NCBI RefSeq assembly: GCF_014356525.2
Contig: NC_052515.1
Location: 22,575,212 to 22,639,211, forward strand
Direction of reading: 5' to 3'
Length of the DNA: 64,000 bases
Source: Nilaparvata lugens
Taxonomy: Eukaryota > Arthropoda > Insecta > Hemiptera > Delphacidae
Both the position numbers and the translations under genes were made by a program. Position 1 is the first letter of the stretch. The number at the start of each line of letters is the position of its first letter. The notes beneath the pieces are model-generated. The model was given only the letters and a program-made list of their open reading frames with translations, was not told the DNA's origin and ran no database searches. This document shows positions 51,894 through 61,092 of the stretch, piece by piece.

Positions 51894-52066
51894 GTAAGAT
51901 AACAACAACATATATATATATACAAAAATTTACAAAATTTTTAAAAATTTTAAAATATTTTAAAATGTAGTTAAATTGTTACAGCTGTAACAATTTAACT
52001 ACAGGCAAAGTAATTGAGTGCAACTCCTCAGTGCAACCACATAATAATATTATTTTTCTTTTTCAG
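51894..52066 (+). other. Predicted 5'-UTR intron of the IAP-like gene
   Basis: Donor AAG|GTAAGA at 51894 and acceptor CTTTTTCAG ending 52066 bracket a 173-bp AT-rich intron. The coding ATG is 16 nt after the acceptor. It includes the hairpin-like TAGTTAAATTGTTACAGCTG / inverted copy at about 51967-52003. Confidence 0.55.
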
Positions 52067-52082
52067 TTGCTGACTAACACAA

Positions 52083-52718
52083 ATGTTGCCGCAAGCAAGA
52101 AAGCGTTGTATTCATTGTATGGATGATGATGATACAGTTGAGAAAAAAGCGGTAAATTACTTTAAAGAAATAGATAGGCTTGACTCATTTTTTGATGGTA
52201 ATAAAACGATTTGGCCACACCAGTATCCTAAACCCAATCATCTAGCAGAAGCAGGTTTCTATTTTTTAAAAGTGCACGATAGAACAAAATGTGTTTTTTG
52301 CAATGTAGTTTTGGAAAATTGGGAAGTCACTGATTATGCTATTTCTGAGCACAAGAAATGGTCACCCAAATGCGGTTTCATAAATAATTTTCTTGTCGGC
52401 AATATTAGAACAACAACTTTCCAGAAAAAACCAGATTATGATGTGCAATACGAACGTGAAAATTCATTTATGAATATAGACTGTTTGCCGAAAAATTTCA
52501 AACAGCTTGCAACTGACGGTTTTTACTATGGAATTGATTTTTCAAATTCAAATGGATTTGGTCTTATTTGCAGTGCATGTCGTATGTGGGCAGACATATC
52601 GATCAATCAATTCCAATTGTTTGATCTACATATACAATCATCGCCAAATTGTGAATTTGTAAAAAAAAGAACAATGAGTAAAGAGGAAGAAGAAGAAGAA
52701 GAAGAAGAAGAATGTTAA
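52083..52718 (+). CDS. Viral inhibitor-of-apoptosis-like protein, two BIR domains, no RING
   Basis: Likely blocks host caspases or another death pathway, as IAPs of insect DNA viruses do. 211 residues, ATG at 52083. BIR1 (about residues 30-103): 'RLDSFF', 'HLAEAGFYF', 'KCVFCNVVLENWEVTDYAI', 'EHKKWSPKCGFI' with the complete CxxC-H-C zinc set. BIR2 (about 128-197): 'LPKNFKQLATDGFYYGID', 'LICSACRMW', 'DLHIQSSPNCEFV', also with CxxC, His and Cys; it has an unusual insertion before the CxxC. The protein ends in a short Glu run encoded by (GAA)n. No RING finger, so no ubiquitin-ligase activity of its own. First gene of the rightward block behind a TATA/Inr promoter and a predicted leader intron. 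Intact. Confidence 0.9.
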   Translation: MLPQARKRCIHCMDDDDTVEKKAVNYFKEIDRLDSFFDGNKTIWPHQYPKPNHLAEAGFYFLKVHDRTKCVFCNVVLENWEVTDYAISEHKKWSPKCGFINNFLVGNIRTTTFQKKPDYDVQYERENSFMNIDCLPKNFKQLATDGFYYGIDFSNSNGFGLICSACRMWADISINQFQLFDLHIQSSPNCEFVKKRTMSKEEEEEEEEEEC

Positions 52719-53027
52719 CAGCAGTGTTTAAACAGTAGAGATTAGTTTGTATGCAAAATTTTAGTACAGATGCTTTATCAGCTTGAGGAAAAAACGGCTA
52801 AGTTGTTTGCACCTTGCAAATTCGTTGCAAAGAACTGTAACAGAATCAACATCTGTCAAAGTAACAGCTGTGAGAAAGTTATTGTGCATATTATAATTGC
52901 AATCAATATGTTGTGTGTGAGTAGTGGCAATATAAAAGCGTTGTCTTCCATGCGTTTTGCTTGCATTCGTTTGTTGTGTCTCGATTAAGTTTGTTGCAAA
53001 AATCATTGTGTGTGTGTGTGTGTGCTA

Positions 53028-53729
53028 ATGGATTCACTGCAATCGTCAGAAACAGCAGCTGCTGCATCAACCTTCACGTAAGTAAAAAATATTTTATCTA
53101 ATTATTGATTGTTTTAACAAACTTGGTGATAAAGCAATTACATTGACATGCTTAAAGTTCTATTGTGAAGATTGTCTTGCTCTAAACTGTAAATATTTGT
53201 GCAAGTAAATTTTATCTGTTCATTCAGTACAATAATTGCAAATGTATACATTTACACACACACACACACACACACACACCACACACACACACACACACAC
53301 AACACACACACACACACCACACACACACACACACACATACATACACACATTTCATTCTATTTGTTTGTTGTTTCCAGACGGGAGGAGGAGGTGGTGGTGG
53401 CAGAGGAGATAATGGACTATGAAGGCGACGAGACGGATGACTGCACTTCACCGCCATCAAAACTTTTTTGCCCAACACCAAAACCGATACGATTAGACCA
53501 GAGGCGTTGGTATCACGGTGTCGGAAGAGGACGACGAATCTTCACATCAGCAGCTGAGGAGGGGCTGCAGTTGCAGAAACCATTGACCAGTAGTTGGTCT
53601 AGTGAGCAGCAGGGACTGGATGCACCTGCAATTTTGTGCAACAACACGTGTTCGGCAGCAAAGGACGAAGCCAACGAAAGCAGTGATAAAGAAAACAACG
53701 ATCCACAATCAACAACTTTCAAGCGGTGA
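53028..53729 (+). CDS. Small acidic spliced protein, unknown, two exons
   Basis: Exon 1 53028-53077 (ATG, 16 codons + 2 nt) ends at CAC|GTAAGT. Exon 2 53378-53729 starts after TTTGTTGTTTCCAG. The junction keeps the frame and yields 133 residues. The 300-bp intron is mostly (CA)n. A TATAAAAG box lies at about 52932. The protein is acidic at the start (REEEVVVAEE, DYEGDETDD), has a basic 'RRWYHGVGRGRR' patch, the sequence 'KLFCPTPK' (resembling but not equal to an LxCxE retinoblastoma-binding motif) and near its end 'SSDKENNDPQ', a KEN-box-like degron. No family recognised. The position between IAP and polymerase suggests an early regulatory role; that is inference. Confidence 0.6.
53254..53337. 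repeat. (CA)n microsatellite inside an intron
   Basis: About 80 bp of interrupted CA repeat within the intron 53078-53377. Confidence 0.85.
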
Positions 53730-53773
53730 GGAATTTATTATTACTACTACTACTGCTATTTCAAGTAATTAAT

Positions 53774-56700
53774 ATGGATTATACAATTGAAAGAATAACC
53801 AGCATAAATTCGAGCGCAATACGATATTGTCTTTTATTTAGAAAAATATTTATCGATGTTGTTCAAACATTACTGCAAATTTTGAAACCTAAACTAATTG
53901 AACTAATTGTTGAAGAAAGTGAACATTTTGACGGAAATATTAAATGGTATTTTGTAACAACTGTTTTATTGAAAAAAGTAAATGTTGATCAACAGGAAGT
54001 TATTGAAACTACAACAAATGCATCATTTTATAGTTTTATGTCTGTGTTAGTAAATGTTGAAGAACAATTAGATGAGTTGCAAGATCAGTTTATTAGAGGT
54101 GTAGATAAAATAGAATCGACACTTGACAAATTTATAAGATATGGTAGTGGATGGAATGTTGTTAGAATTATTTCCCTTGATTTAAATATTATTCGTTATA
54201 ATCCTTTAACTGGCGGAAATAGCACATATATTGAAACACCTGCTTTTATAAAAGCAAAAAAAGCCATTATAAATGTACAGAACAGAAATGATAGCAAATG
54301 TTTTCTATGGAGCGTACTTAGCTATTTTCATTTTAGACGTAGCAGTATGACTGTTGATTATCTTAAACAATTTGAAAACACACTAAATTTGACCGGTATA
54401 AAGTTTCCTAGCACAGTGCATGACATTAAAAAATTTGAATTACAAAATGTGAACATATCAATCACAGTGATTGCCTATGATTCAAGTAACAATAAGTTTT
54501 TCCCGTACCGTTGTTCAATTTATAGACAACGCGAACACAAAATAAATCTTTTACTCTTGTCAAATGATACAACACCGAAAAAATGGCACTATGTTCTGAT
54601 AAACACACGTCAAGGGTATAATGGTTTGTCACGACTACTGAGCCACCACTTGTCATCACATAACGGACAAGTGTTTATTTGCCCATTTTGTTTCAATAAA
54701 TTCACAACTAATAGACAAGCAAATTGTGACGGAAAAGCAAATTTAGACAAGCACATGGATTTGTGCTCAACATTTGCTATACAAAAAACAATACTGCCTA
54801 AACAGGGTGAAATTTTGAAGTTTAGCAATTATTCGTACACTTTGAAAAATAAATACATTGCATTTGCTGATTTTGAAAGTTTTATTGTACCAACAAATAA
54901 TGATGATGTGGATGATGTGCATGATGATTTGCTTGGAACTGATATAAGAAATAGCTTTACAAGGAAAACTCAAAAACACGTTGCTTGCGGTTACTCATTT
55001 ATTATTTTAGATGAATTAGGTGAAATATTTTACGGTCCACGCGTCTATAGAGCTACAAGTGTTGGTGAGAAAATTGTTGAAAAATTTCTAGATGAAATCA
55101 TAGCCATAGGTCGAAACTGTTCTTTTGATATGCAACGTGAAGTGCCAATGATTGAACTGAATGAACAACAATTATTAGATTTTAACAATAGTAGAAACTG
55201 TTTTTTGTGCAACGATGAATTTAAAGACAACGATATTCGATGCAGACATCATTCGCATACGACTGGCTTGTATCTCGGTGCAACGCACAAGTCTTGTAAT
55301 TTAAATGCAAAAGCACCGTCATTCTTAAACTGTTTTTTTCATAATTTTCGCGGATATGACAGTCATTTCATTGTAAAGGCTTTAGCAGGACGAAAGGAAA
55401 AAATTCATTGTATTGCAAACTCATCGGAAAAATTCCTCACAATTACAGTAGATCGGGTAAGATTTCTTGATAGCTATCAATTTTTGTGCTCAAGTCTACA
55501 GACACTTGTTGCCAATCTTGCAAGTGATAAAGAAAACATTGAAACAAATTTCAAAGTAATGTGTAGCATATTCAACGAAAAAAACCAACAACAATTGTTA
55601 TTACGCAAGGGTGTCTACCCCTATGAATATATAACAGATGCAGACAAATTTGATGAACAGCAACTACCGCCGATTGAGGCATTTTACAGTAGTCTTAATA
55701 ATACAGCATTACAAGGAAAACTCAAAAACACGTTGCTTGCGGTTACTCATTTATTATTTTAGATGAATTAGGTGAAATATTTTACGGTCCACGCGTCTAT
55801 AGAGCTTCAAGTGTTGGTGAGAAAATTGTTGAAAAATTTCTAGATGAAATCATAGCCATAGGTCGAAACTGTTCTTTTGATATGCAACGTGAAGTGCCAA
55901 TGATTGAACTGAATGAACAACAATTATTAGATTTTAACAATAGTAGAAACTGTTTTTTGTGCAACGATGAATTTAAAGACAACGATATTCGATGCAGACA
56001 TCATTCGCATACGACTGGCTTGTATCTCGGTGCAACGCACAAGTCTTGTAATTTAAATGCAAAAGCACCGTCATTCTTAAACTGTTTTTTTCATAATTTT
56101 CGCGGATATGACAGTCATTTCATTGTAAAGGCTTTAGCAGGACGAAAGGAAAAAATTCATTGTATTGCAAACTCATCGGAAAAATTCCTCACAATTACAG
56201 TAGATCGGGTAAGATTTCTTGATAGCTATCAATTTTTGTGCTCAAGTCTACAGACACTTGTTGCCAATCTTGCAAGTGATAAAGAAAACATTGAAACAAA
56301 TTTCAAAGTAATGTGTAGCATATTCAACGAAAAAAACCAACAACAATTGTTATTACGCAAGGGTGTCTACCCCTATGAATATATAACAGATGCAGACAAA
56401 TTTGATGAACAGCAACTACCGCCGATTGAGGCATTTTACAGTAGTCTTAATAATACAGCATTACAAGTAAGCGATTACAACCATGCACAAAAAGTATGGC
56501 ACGATTTTGACATTGAAACGATAGGCGATTACCATGATCTGTACCTTCTTACCGATTGTTTATTGCTGGCAGATATTTTTCAAAATTTTAGGAATGTATT
56601 TTTTTCGATTTACAAGCTTGACGTTTCCCACTTTGTTTCGTTACCGCATTTTTCGTTGAATGCAATGTTATTTTTGTCAAAAGTACACTTGGAATTAATC

Positions 56701-57908
56701 AGCAATGCTGATATGAACCTGCTCATAGAAACTGGTTTACGCGGCGGCTTGTCAGTCATTCCCCACCGTCACGCAGTCGCTAACAATAAATTTATGGGTT
56801 GTAATTATAATCCAGCTATTGAATCTAGTTTTTTGTTGTATCTTGATTGTACAAGCTTATACGCTCATTCAATGATTGCATACAAACTACCGCAATCAAA
56901 TTTTAGATTTTTATCACAAGATGAAATTACAGTTTTAGGCGATTTTACAACTATTGATGATGAAGCAGACATTGGCTATATAATCGAAGCAGACCTGTTG
57001 TATCCTGTTGATTTACATGATTTACATAATGACTTTCCACTTGCACCGTTAAAAGATCAGCCGCCACACAGCCTGTTCTCATCATATCAAACAGAAGACA
57101 ATGTTGTGCACAGAGAAGCGGCGCCGTCATGTGCCTCACAAGTGACGGACGCGCGCGCTAGCGCATCAACAAGATTGTTAGCAACCCTTCATAATCGTAA
57201 TCGTTATGTTCTTCACTATAGAAATTTGAAACTTTATTTAAGCTTAGGCATGAAATTGACTGCTGTACATAGAGTAATCGCTTTTCAACAGTCATACTGG
57301 CTTAAACCGTTTATTGATTTGAATGCACAACTTAGGAAGGAGGCTAAAAATTCATTTGAACGTCAGCTCTTTAAATTTTTGAGTAATTCACTGTACGGCA
57401 AGATGCTTGAAAGTTCTAGGAAACGAATAGATTTTAAGCTAATTACTAGTCAGAAATCATTGGAAAGATTGATTGCAAAACCAAGTTGTAAACGATGGAT
57501 TGTGTTTGACAAAGACATTGTTGGTGTACAAATGTGTAAAACAGAAATAAAATTAGATCGTCCAATTTATGCTGGTTTTTCTATTCTTGATTTGAGTAAA
57601 TTTACAATGTTCAATTTCCACTACAACATTTTCTTGAAAATGTTCGATCCAAGCTGTGTGAAATTATGCATGAGCGATACAGACTCGTTGCTATATCATA
57701 TCAAATCAGACGATATCTATGCAGTTATCAAACAAAATCTCCAACATTTTGATACAAGTGCTTACCCCACCACTCATTGTTGTTATAGCCAATTAAATCG
57801 TGGTGTACCTGGTACATTTAAAGATGAACTTTCAAATTTTCAAATAACTGCTTTTTCGGGTTTACGGGCGAAACTTTACAGTTTTGAATATATTTTAAGC
57901 AGCATAAA

Positions 57909-57964
<56 letters not shown>

Positions 57965-58281
57965 AGGATTTAGCAAGTAGTTCTACTAAAATAATGAGTA
58001 AACATACAGCTAAGGGTGTAGCAAGAACGGTTATAGATAATAAACTGAGGTTTGATATGTATATGAAATGTCTGACAGATAGATCAATACAACGCGAATG
58101 CTTTTCACAATTACGTAGTTATTCCCATGATATTTATCAGATAAGATGTGCAAAAATTGCATTATCACCATTTGATACAAAGAGATATATTGAATCAAAT
58201 GGAATAGAAACAAAAGCGTGGGGTCATTATTCAATAGAAGAGAGAAGAAGAGAAGAAGAAGAAGATGGAGGCAGCGGCTAG
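53774..58281 (+). pseudogene. Protein-primed DNA polymerase B, frame broken by a 752-bp tandem duplication
   Basis: Replicative polymerase of the element, family B, protein-primed type. ATG taken at 53774 (MDYTIERI); the open frame starts 16 codons earlier with low-complexity Leu. The N-terminal part has 'INVQNRNDSKCFLWSVLSYF' and a zinc-finger-like 'FICPFCFNKF...NLDKHMDLC'. Exonuclease: ExoI 'AFADFESF', Cys/His module 'CFLCNDEF...RHHSHTTG...CNLN', ExoII 'FFHNFRGYDSHF'. Polymerase: 'YLLTDCLLLADIF', motif A 'LDCTSLYAHSM', motif B 'KFLSNSLYGKM', motif C 'CMSDTDSLLYH'. The segment 54961-55712 is repeated at 55713-56464; 752 is not a multiple of three, so the first frame stops at 55762 and the second continues from the duplicate. 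All catalytic motifs of the polymerase domain lie after the break. A (AGT)n run encodes 17 or so Ser at about 57908-57962. With one duplicate left out, the length would be about 1.25 kilo-residues, normal for the group. Confidence 0.92.
54961..56464 (+). repeat. 752-bp tandem duplication inside the polymerase gene
   Basis: Units 54961-55712 and 55713-56464 seem identical except for a single base (agagctac/agagcttc, about 55051 versus 55806). The units begin AAGGAAAACTC and the boundary shares ACAAG. Confidence 0.92.
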
Positions 58282-58473
58282 AGTTAAAGCAGTGAGAGAG
58301 AGAGAGTATGGGATCAGCAGCAGCAGCTGCTGTTGTGTGTAGAGAAAGTGGTTATCACAAGTGGTCAGTGTTGTGTGAAGAAGAAGAAGAAGGATTGCTG
58401 TTGGCAGGTGAGCTGAACTCTAGCAAAACGCACGCACGCACACGTGCAGTAGTAGAAGAAACGAAACCAATTT

Positions 58474-59472
58474 ATGATGACGGATTTGCAACAGAAAATT
58501 GCACAAGAATTACATCGACCAGCAAGAAGGAAATTTAACAGACGTAATTATATACTAAAAGGAATAAAAGACCTCATTCAAATTGATTTAATAGAGATGC
58601 CAGAATTTGCTAAAGCAAACAATGGTTATCGTTATGTGTTAATTGCTATTAATTGTTTTTCACGTTATGCTTATGCTGAACCATTAAAAACTAAAACAGG
58701 AAAAGAAGTTGTACAAAAATTAGCGCGGATATTACAGTTAAATAAAGGTATAAAAAATGTGCAAAGCGATTTAGGTCGTGAATTTTACAATAAAGATGTT
58801 AAACAACTATTCGATAGATTACACATTAATCATTACAGTGTATTTTCTGAAATTAAGGCAGCTTTTGTAGAAAGATTGAATAGAACATTGAAAACAAATT
58901 TGTATAAACAACTAACTGCTAGTGGCACACAAAAATGGTTGAACATTTTGCCAGACATTGTAAATCAATATAATAACACTATTCATTCCTCAATTGGCAT
59001 GACACCGGCCAGTGTTACACGACGTCATGAAAAACAGTTGATCATGTTACAATTGAAGAAGAAGAAGAATAAAAAGCAATCACGTTTAGTTTATCGTGCA
59101 AAGTTTGCATTAGGTGACGTAGTGCGAATAAGTAAGTTTCGTCAGGTTTTTGATAAAAGTTTTAGATTAAATTGGTCGCCAGAACTGTTTATAATTCATG
59201 CTGTTTATCCTACACAACCTCCAACCTATGTAATACGCGATCTTAACAATGAAATCATACAAGGTCGATTCTATAGTGAACAATTGATGAAAACGAAATT
59301 ATCACCGTCTGAACAAAATACATATTTGGTTGAACGAATAATACGAAAATCTAAGAATAAATGTCTTGTTAAATGGTTAGGTTTTGATAAGCCAAGCTGG
59401 GTAGATAAGACAGATATTATTACTCCAACTGTACAGAAACTACGTGCAAACACTAGCAGTTATCATCAATAA
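58474..59472 (+). CDS. Retrovirus-like integrase with chromodomain
   Basis: Integrates the linear element into host DNA. 332 residues, ATG at 58474. N-terminal 'HRPARRKFNRRNY' is the usual Polinton lead-in. DDE core: Asp in 'LIQIDLIEMPEF', Asp in 'VQSDLGREF', Glu in 'AAFVERLNRTLK', with about 33 residues between the second Asp and the Glu. Then 'VNQYNNTIHSSIGMTPASV', a basic linker (KKKKNKKQ), an SH3-like region 'FALGDVVRISKFRQVFDK', and a C-terminal chromodomain 'YLVERIIRKSKNKCLVKWLG' with the aromatic cage Trp residues. The His/Cys zinc domain of other integrases is not seen, as is common here. It follows the polymerase by about 190 bp, and its frame overlaps a spurious short ORF. Intact. 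Confidence 0.92.
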   Translation: MMTDLQQKIAQELHRPARRKFNRRNYILKGIKDLIQIDLIEMPEFAKANNGYRYVLIAINCFSRYAYAEPLKTKTGKEVVQKLARILQLNKGIKNVQSDLGREFYNKDVKQLFDRLHINHYSVFSEIKAAFVERLNRTLKTNLYKQLTASGTQKWLNILPDIVNQYNNTIHSSIGMTPASVTRRHEKQLIMLQLKKKKNKKQSRLVYRAKFALGDVVRISKFRQVFDKSFRLNWSPELFIIHAVYPTQPPTYVIRDLNNEIIQGRFYSEQLMKTKLSPSEQNTYLVERIIRKSKNKCLVKWLGFDKPSWVDKTDIITPTVQKLRANTSSYHQ

Positions 59473-59499
59473 TATTGTTTCAGATATGATAGAAACATA

Positions 59500-59928
59500 A
59501 TGACAGAAGCGGCGGCGGGCCCACTGTTGTGTTTTTTGCTGAATGGTAACGATTCGTGTCGTGTTATTACTAGAATTATAGATCTATTGTGTACACTAAA
59601 AGCAATGTGTGTAACACGTGCTGATATCGAAAAATGTTTTTTAGTAAACTTATTTGAAAAAAACACACAAGCAAGTGAATGTGTTGATGATGATGATAAG
59701 TTTCATTTAAGTATATGCTCCCATAACAATGTATTTTTGAAAGAAGCAAATCAAAATGGATTCGATGTGGTTGATACTTGTATTTGTGCTCAATTTTCTA
59801 TGTCACTGAACATACTTTACTCACAGATTAAATCAACAAAGTTCAATTCAGTTGATGATGATGATGATAAAGAAAACATATTCATTTATATTTTAGACAA
59901 TTGTATGTCAAAGGCAAATCTCGATTAG
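59500..59928 (+). CDS. Unknown Polinton protein, Asp-rich
   Basis: 142 residues, ATG at 59500, 27 bp after the integrase stop. Features: Leu/Cys-rich start 'GPLLCFLLNGNDSCRVITRI', 'VTRADIEKCFLVNLFEK', and two Asp runs (DDDDKFH, DDDDDKENIF). The second contains another KEN-like word. Predicted helical and soluble. No family recognised. Intact frame and codon composition like the neighbours support a real gene. Confidence 0.5.
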   Translation: MTEAAAGPLLCFLLNGNDSCRVITRIIDLLCTLKAMCVTRADIEKCFLVNLFEKNTQASECVDDDDKFHLSICSHNNVFLKEANQNGFDVVDTCICAQFSMSLNILYSQIKSTKFNSVDDDDDKENIFIYILDNCMSKANLD

Positions 59929-60075
59929 TGTGTGAAATTTGTTGTAATAATTATTAGCTGAAATACTGTCAATATTTTTTGTATTCTTTTGCAAGTAGAA
60001 GATTAAATTTGTTGTAATGATAATTATTAGCTGAAACACTGTCAATATTTTTTTTTGTATTCTTTTGCAAGTAGA
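59929..60075 (+). repeat. Two-copy tandem repeat of about 75 bp
   Basis: 'aaatttgttgtaat..attattagctgaaa.actgtcaatattttt..tgtattcttttgcaagtagaaga' occurs twice head-to-tail, followed by a third partial copy (attattagctg). It lies in the spacer before the ATPase gene. Confidence 0.7.
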
Positions 60076-60296
60076 AGATGAAATAATTATTAGCTGGTGC
60101 GCGACAGATATTATCTTGTGTTAATAAAAGCTGTATGTGTGTACATCTGATCATTGTGTCTATATGTTTTCTTCATCCACAAACCATTTGTAGTACGTAG
60201 CAGCAGTAACCTATCCAGTATAGTTGTTGTGCAGATGCGCATGTGTAAGCAGCAAGCGCGCAGCAGCAGCAAGAGTTGATAAAAATAGTAGTTATT

Positions 60297-61052
60297 ATGT
60301 CAGCAGCGGCGGCGGCGGTACCGCCAGAAGAAGCGGCAATTGCAATAGTTAACTTTGATAATCTTATTGTAGATTCAAAACAAGCAGACAAAGCTTGTCT
60401 AGATAGAAAAAAGCATGGTGAATTTTTACCAAGTTCAGCTAGAATTCTAATTTGCGGTGCATCAAATTGTGGAAAGACAAATGTACTGCTGAATTTGATA
60501 TTTGATAAGAATGGATTAAAATTCAAAAACTTATACTTGTTCAGTAAGTCATTGTATCAGGAAAAGTATAAGTTATTGGATATTGTTTTTTCAAAACTCA
60601 AGTGTGTGAAATATTATAAATCTGACAACATTGAAAGTATACCACAGCCGAATGATGTTGACAATCATTCACTGTTGATATTCGACGATTTGAATGTTAC
60701 ACGTGTGCCGCAAATACGTAACTTTTTCACAATGGGCAGACACAAAAACATAGATTGTGTGTATTTGATTCAAAGCTATGGTGCAATTTCAAAACATCAT
60801 ATTAGGGACAATGCAAATATGCTTATTATATTTAAAATGGATATGCATAATTTAAAATTAGTGTTTAGAGATTTTGTTGGATCTGATATGACATTCGTTG
60901 CATTTAGAAAACTATGTTCAGATGTATGGCAAAGCGGAAATCATAGTTTTATTTCAATTTTTACTGAGTGTAAAACTGATGCTGGTAAATATCGTAATTG
61001 TCTTGGTAAGTATATTGATCCAAGCTTGTATAGCAGCAGTAGTACCAACTAA
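60297..61052 (+). CDS. FtsK/HerA-type genome-packaging ATPase
   Basis: Motor that would push the genome into the capsid. 251 residues from ATG 60297 (MSAAAAA), preferred over an ATG seven codons upstream because it follows the usual Ala/Pro-rich start; not decisive. Walker A 'LICGASNCGKTNVLLNLI', Walker B 'HSLLIFDDLNVT', sensor region 'FTMGRHKNIDCVYLIQSYGA', and 'HIRDNANMLIIFKMD', a very typical order for Polinton ATPases. It ends in a Ser-rich tail from (AGC/AGT)n. Intact. The unknown protein at 61093 starts 41 bp later. Confidence 0.92.
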   Translation: MSAAAAAVPPEEAAIAIVNFDNLIVDSKQADKACLDRKKHGEFLPSSARILICGASNCGKTNVLLNLIFDKNGLKFKNLYLFSKSLYQEKYKLLDIVFSKLKCVKYYKSDNIESIPQPNDVDNHSLLIFDDLNVTRVPQIRNFFTMGRHKNIDCVYLIQSYGAISKHHIRDNANMLIIFKMDMHNLKLVFRDFVGSDMTFVAFRKLCSDVWQSGNHSFISIFTECKTDAGKYRNCLGKYIDPSLYSSSSTN

Positions 61053-61092
61053 CATGTGTCAATTCTCATCATTTGTTGTTGAGACAGTGTAG

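Noticed and set aside
53726..53765. A 40-bp intron joining the small acidic gene to the polymerase
   Set aside because: Too short for an insect intron, and the joined frame meets a stop at once.
58308..58538. 76-codon ORF between polymerase and integrase
   Set aside because: Low-complexity start, no conserved text, and overlap with the integrase start; probably spacer.
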